Shown here piece after piece: positions 62,441 through 64,000 of a stretch of DNA of 64,000 nt (its first letter is position 1; every line of letters begins with the position of its first letter). Location: the NCBI GenBank assembly GCA_050330205.1, contig JBHJOA010000042.1, forward strand, positions 1 through 64,000, read 5' to 3'. Below the pieces are notes generated by a model. It saw only the letters and a program-made list of their open reading frames with translations. It did no database searches and was not told the origin of the DNA. The stretch is from Pelagibius sp050330205 (GTDB lineage: Bacteria > Pseudomonadota > Alphaproteobacteria > Kiloniellales > Kiloniellaceae). The position numbers and the translations under genes were made by a program.

Positions 62441-62502
62441 ATAAGGAGTGGAGGCGCTGTAAGCGCAAGACCTTGGAAGATCGCGCAAAGAAAGGAACCC
62501 CC

Positions 62503-63438
62503 TCACGCCTTCTTCTCCAGCGCCCGCCGCACCTGCTCCGCCGTCAGTGCGCTGACGCGCACGTTGGCCTCTTGGGTCACGCCGGCGATGTGCGGGGTGA
62601 GGATCACATTGGCGAGGCCGGCGAAGGGTGCCGCCGCTGCCGCCGTCAGCGGCTCGGCTTCGAAGACGTCGAGCGCCGCACCACCGAGCCGTCCCGCCTT
62701 CAGCGCTTCGGCCAGCGCCGCCTCGTCGACCACGCCGCCGCGCGCGGTGTTGACCAGCACGGCATCGTCGCGCATCCGGCCCAGCGCCGCCGCGTCGATC
62801 AGGTTGCGGGTTCCCTCGGTCAGCGGCACGTGCAGGGAGAGCGCATCGACGGCGGGCAGCAGGCTCTCCAGCGACTCATGGCGGGCGACGTCACCCCAGG
62901 CGGGGTCGTCAGCCGCCACGAAGGGGTCGCAAGCAGCCAGCTTCATGCCCAGCGGACCGGCGCGGGCGGCGACCTGGCGGGCGATGGCGCCGAAGCCGAC
63001 AAGGCCGAGGGTCTTGCCGGCGACCTCGCGGCCCATCAGGGCCTGGCGCGGCCAGGTCCCGGCCAGCATCGCGTCGCCCGCGTGGTAAGCGCCGCGCAGC
63101 AGCACCAGCACGGCGGCGACGACGTACTCGGCGACCGCCTGGTCGTTGGCGCCGGTGGCCGGAAAGACCTTCACGCCGCGCGCCTCGCAGGCCGCCAGGT
63201 CGATGTTGTCGAGCCCGACGCCGAGGCGTCCGACGGCCTCCAGACGCGGCCCTGCCGCCAGCACCTCCGCCGTCACCTGCGTGCGGTTGCGCACGATCAG
63301 CGCCCGCGCCGCCGCGAGCTCAGCCTTCAGGTCCTCCGGCCGGTCGACCAGCCCGGGATCGTAGACCACCGCGTAGCCGTCGCGCAGACCCTCGACGGCG
63401 TCGGCGTCCATGAACTCCGAGATGACGATGTCGGCCAA
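62503..63438 (-). CDS. slcC: (S)-sulfolactate dehydrogenase-like D-2-hydroxyacid dehydrogenase
   Basis: The 311-residue NAD-dependent D-isomer-type dehydrogenase starts at TTG 63438, six bases after GAGGGAG. It shows GLVGFGAIARQVA (Rossmann), NTARGGVVDEAAL, ALDVFEAEPL with catalytic Glu, and TPHIAGVT with catalytic His. The opening ADIVISEFMD and the phrase VGRLGVGLDNIDL match SlcC-type proteins. It would oxidise (S)-sulfolactate to sulfopyruvate. A phosphoglycerate dehydrogenase role is less likely because the C-terminal regulatory domain is absent. Confidence 0.75.
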   Translation of the reverse strand: MADIVISEFMDADAVEGLRDGYAVVYDPGLVDRPEDLKAELAAARALIVRNRTQVTAEVLAAGPRLEAVGRLGVGLDNIDLAACEARGVKVFPATGANDQAVAEYVVAAVLVLLRGAYHAGDAMLAGTWPRQALMGREVAGKTLGLVGFGAIARQVAARAGPLGMKLAACDPFVAADDPAWGDVARHESLESLLPAVDALSLHVPLTEGTRNLIDAAALGRMRDDAVLVNTARGGVVDEAALAEALKAGRLGGAALDVFEAEPLTAAAAAPFAGLANVILTPHIAGVTQEANVRVSALTAEQVRRALEKKA

Positions 63439-63449
63439 TTTCGGCTCCC

Positions 63450-63923
63450 TCAGCGGAACAGGCTGCCGACCGGCAGCGGCACGCGCAGCACCTCGGAGAA
63501 CAGCACGTAGAAGCCGACGACGATGGCGATGCCGACCAGCGGGAATACCAGGCGGCGGATGCCGGTCCAGGGGTCGTACATCGCCAGCGCCATGATCGCC
63601 AGGAACACCACGATCCCCGACGGCAGGAAGCCGACCAGCGGCATTGCCAGGGCGCCGGCCAGCAGCACCGCCACCAGCCCCAGGCGGCGCGGCCAGGAGC
63701 CCTCGGTGGGGAGGTGATGCCGGCCGCCGCCGCGCAGCAGGTTGCGCAGGATCAGCAGCAGCGAGAAGGCGATCATCAGAACGATGACGGTGCGCGGAAA
63801 GACAAAGGAGTCCGCATCGACCATGCGCAGCGTGTCCCACCACCCCACCGCGCCCAGGCAGATGAAGGCCGCGGCGATGACGCTGCCCGGCAGGTCGCGG
63901 GACGGTGGCGCCTTACTCGTCAT
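63450..63923 (-). CDS. TctB-family small permease of a tripartite tricarboxylate transporter
   Basis: The 157-residue protein has four hydrophobic segments and the TctB pattern (DADSFVFPRTVIVLMIAFS). It is the small membrane subunit that works with TctA and a periplasmic TctC-type binding protein. It starts 11 bases inside the TctA end and precedes slcC by 11 bases, so it is likely the sulfolactate importer (SlcHFG type). Confidence 0.82.
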   Translation of the reverse strand: MTSKAPPSRDLPGSVIAAAFICLGAVGWWDTLRMVDADSFVFPRTVIVLMIAFSLLLILRNLLRGGGRHHLPTEGSWPRRLGLVAVLLAGALAMPLVGFLPSGIVVFLAIMALAMYDPWTGIRRLVFPLVGIAIVVGFYVLFSEVLRVPLPVGSLFR

Positions 63924-64000
63924 AGAGGGCCTCCCGGGTCGGCGCGCCGCGCCCGCGCCGCAGCCGTTCGCGCAGCAGCGGATAGAACAGCGACAGCAGG
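63913..64000 (-). CDS. TctA-family large permease (partial C-terminus)
   Basis: Only the last 28 codons are visible, reading LLSLFYPLLRERLRRGRGA and ending ALYDE before TAA at 63913. The sequence and its overlap with the TctB start match a TctA C-terminus. The rest lies beyond the right edge. Confidence 0.6.
   Translation of the reverse strand, partial: LLSLFYPLLRERLRRGRGAPTREALYDE

Overview
The window is a very GC-rich, gene-dense chromosomal segment. No phage, IS element, tRNA, rRNA or CRISPR array was seen. An alphaproteobacterium, probably of the Rhodospirillales/Kiloniellales type, is inferred from four things: the form I cox cluster in Oligotropha-like order, an OxyR/KatG pair, ACR3-type arsenic resistance, and one promoter of the alphaproteobacterial general-stress (EcfG) type. 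The organism looks like an aerobic or microaerobic heterotroph that supplements its energy with inorganic sulfur compounds and carbon monoxide.

Layout. 1-3958: accessory end of a sox (thiosulfate oxidation) locus (soxW, soxV, soxS, soxR, a YeeE/YedE sulfur permease and a GlcG/HbpS protein). The structural sox genes would lie beyond the left edge. 3974-10401: an exported protein, a PfkB sugar kinase, a nitrilase-like remnant, a PotABCD-type ABC importer and an agmatinase-family ureohydrolase. 10531-14511: two GcvA-type LysR regulators, a class II aldolase and a TauD-type dioxygenase. 14670-18035: katG with divergent oxyR. 18059-23734: an IclR regulator divergent from a complete branched-chain-type ABC importer (livGFKHM order). 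23756-27319: a small orphan, an Fnr-type regulator, an ars operon (arsR-acr3-arsC) and a DUF983 protein. 27446-33248: accessory-looking stretch with an off-composition orphan, a lipoprotein and three exported low-complexity Ala/Ser/Gly-rich proteins. One of these carries about seven degenerate 35-residue repeats and a His-rich tail.

33354-39384: a TPP-riboswitch-controlled operon thiD-O-S-G-E-thiY-tenA-thiX with no ATPase gene. 39429-41154: a lysozyme-fold protein and an XRE-cupin regulator. 41331-46508: one tight operon joining a complete partner-switching cassette (PP2C phosphatase, RsbW-type kinase, STAS antagonist) to an Mla/MCE lipid-transport system. 46534-47855: two unknown envelope proteins. 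47948-57648: cox genes for aerobic CO dehydrogenase (coxM-S-L-D-E-F-G, form I active-site loop) with a GFA-fold protein and an MHYT-LytTR regulator resembling CoxC/CoxH. 57827-61031: CHASE2 histidine kinase, FecR-domain protein and OmpA-type lipoprotein in one operon. 61260-64000: two stereospecific sulfolactate dehydrogenase-like genes (comC, slcC) and the start of a tripartite tricarboxylate transporter, which fits sulfolactate uptake and racemisation.

The most novel-looking items are the partner-switch/MCE operon, the low-complexity secreted protein cluster, and a bipartite palindromic repeat. The repeat occurs twice, each time between genes of a catabolic operon (cox and slc), with different stem sequences but conserved pairing. 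All functions are read from motifs and context; no database search was possible.
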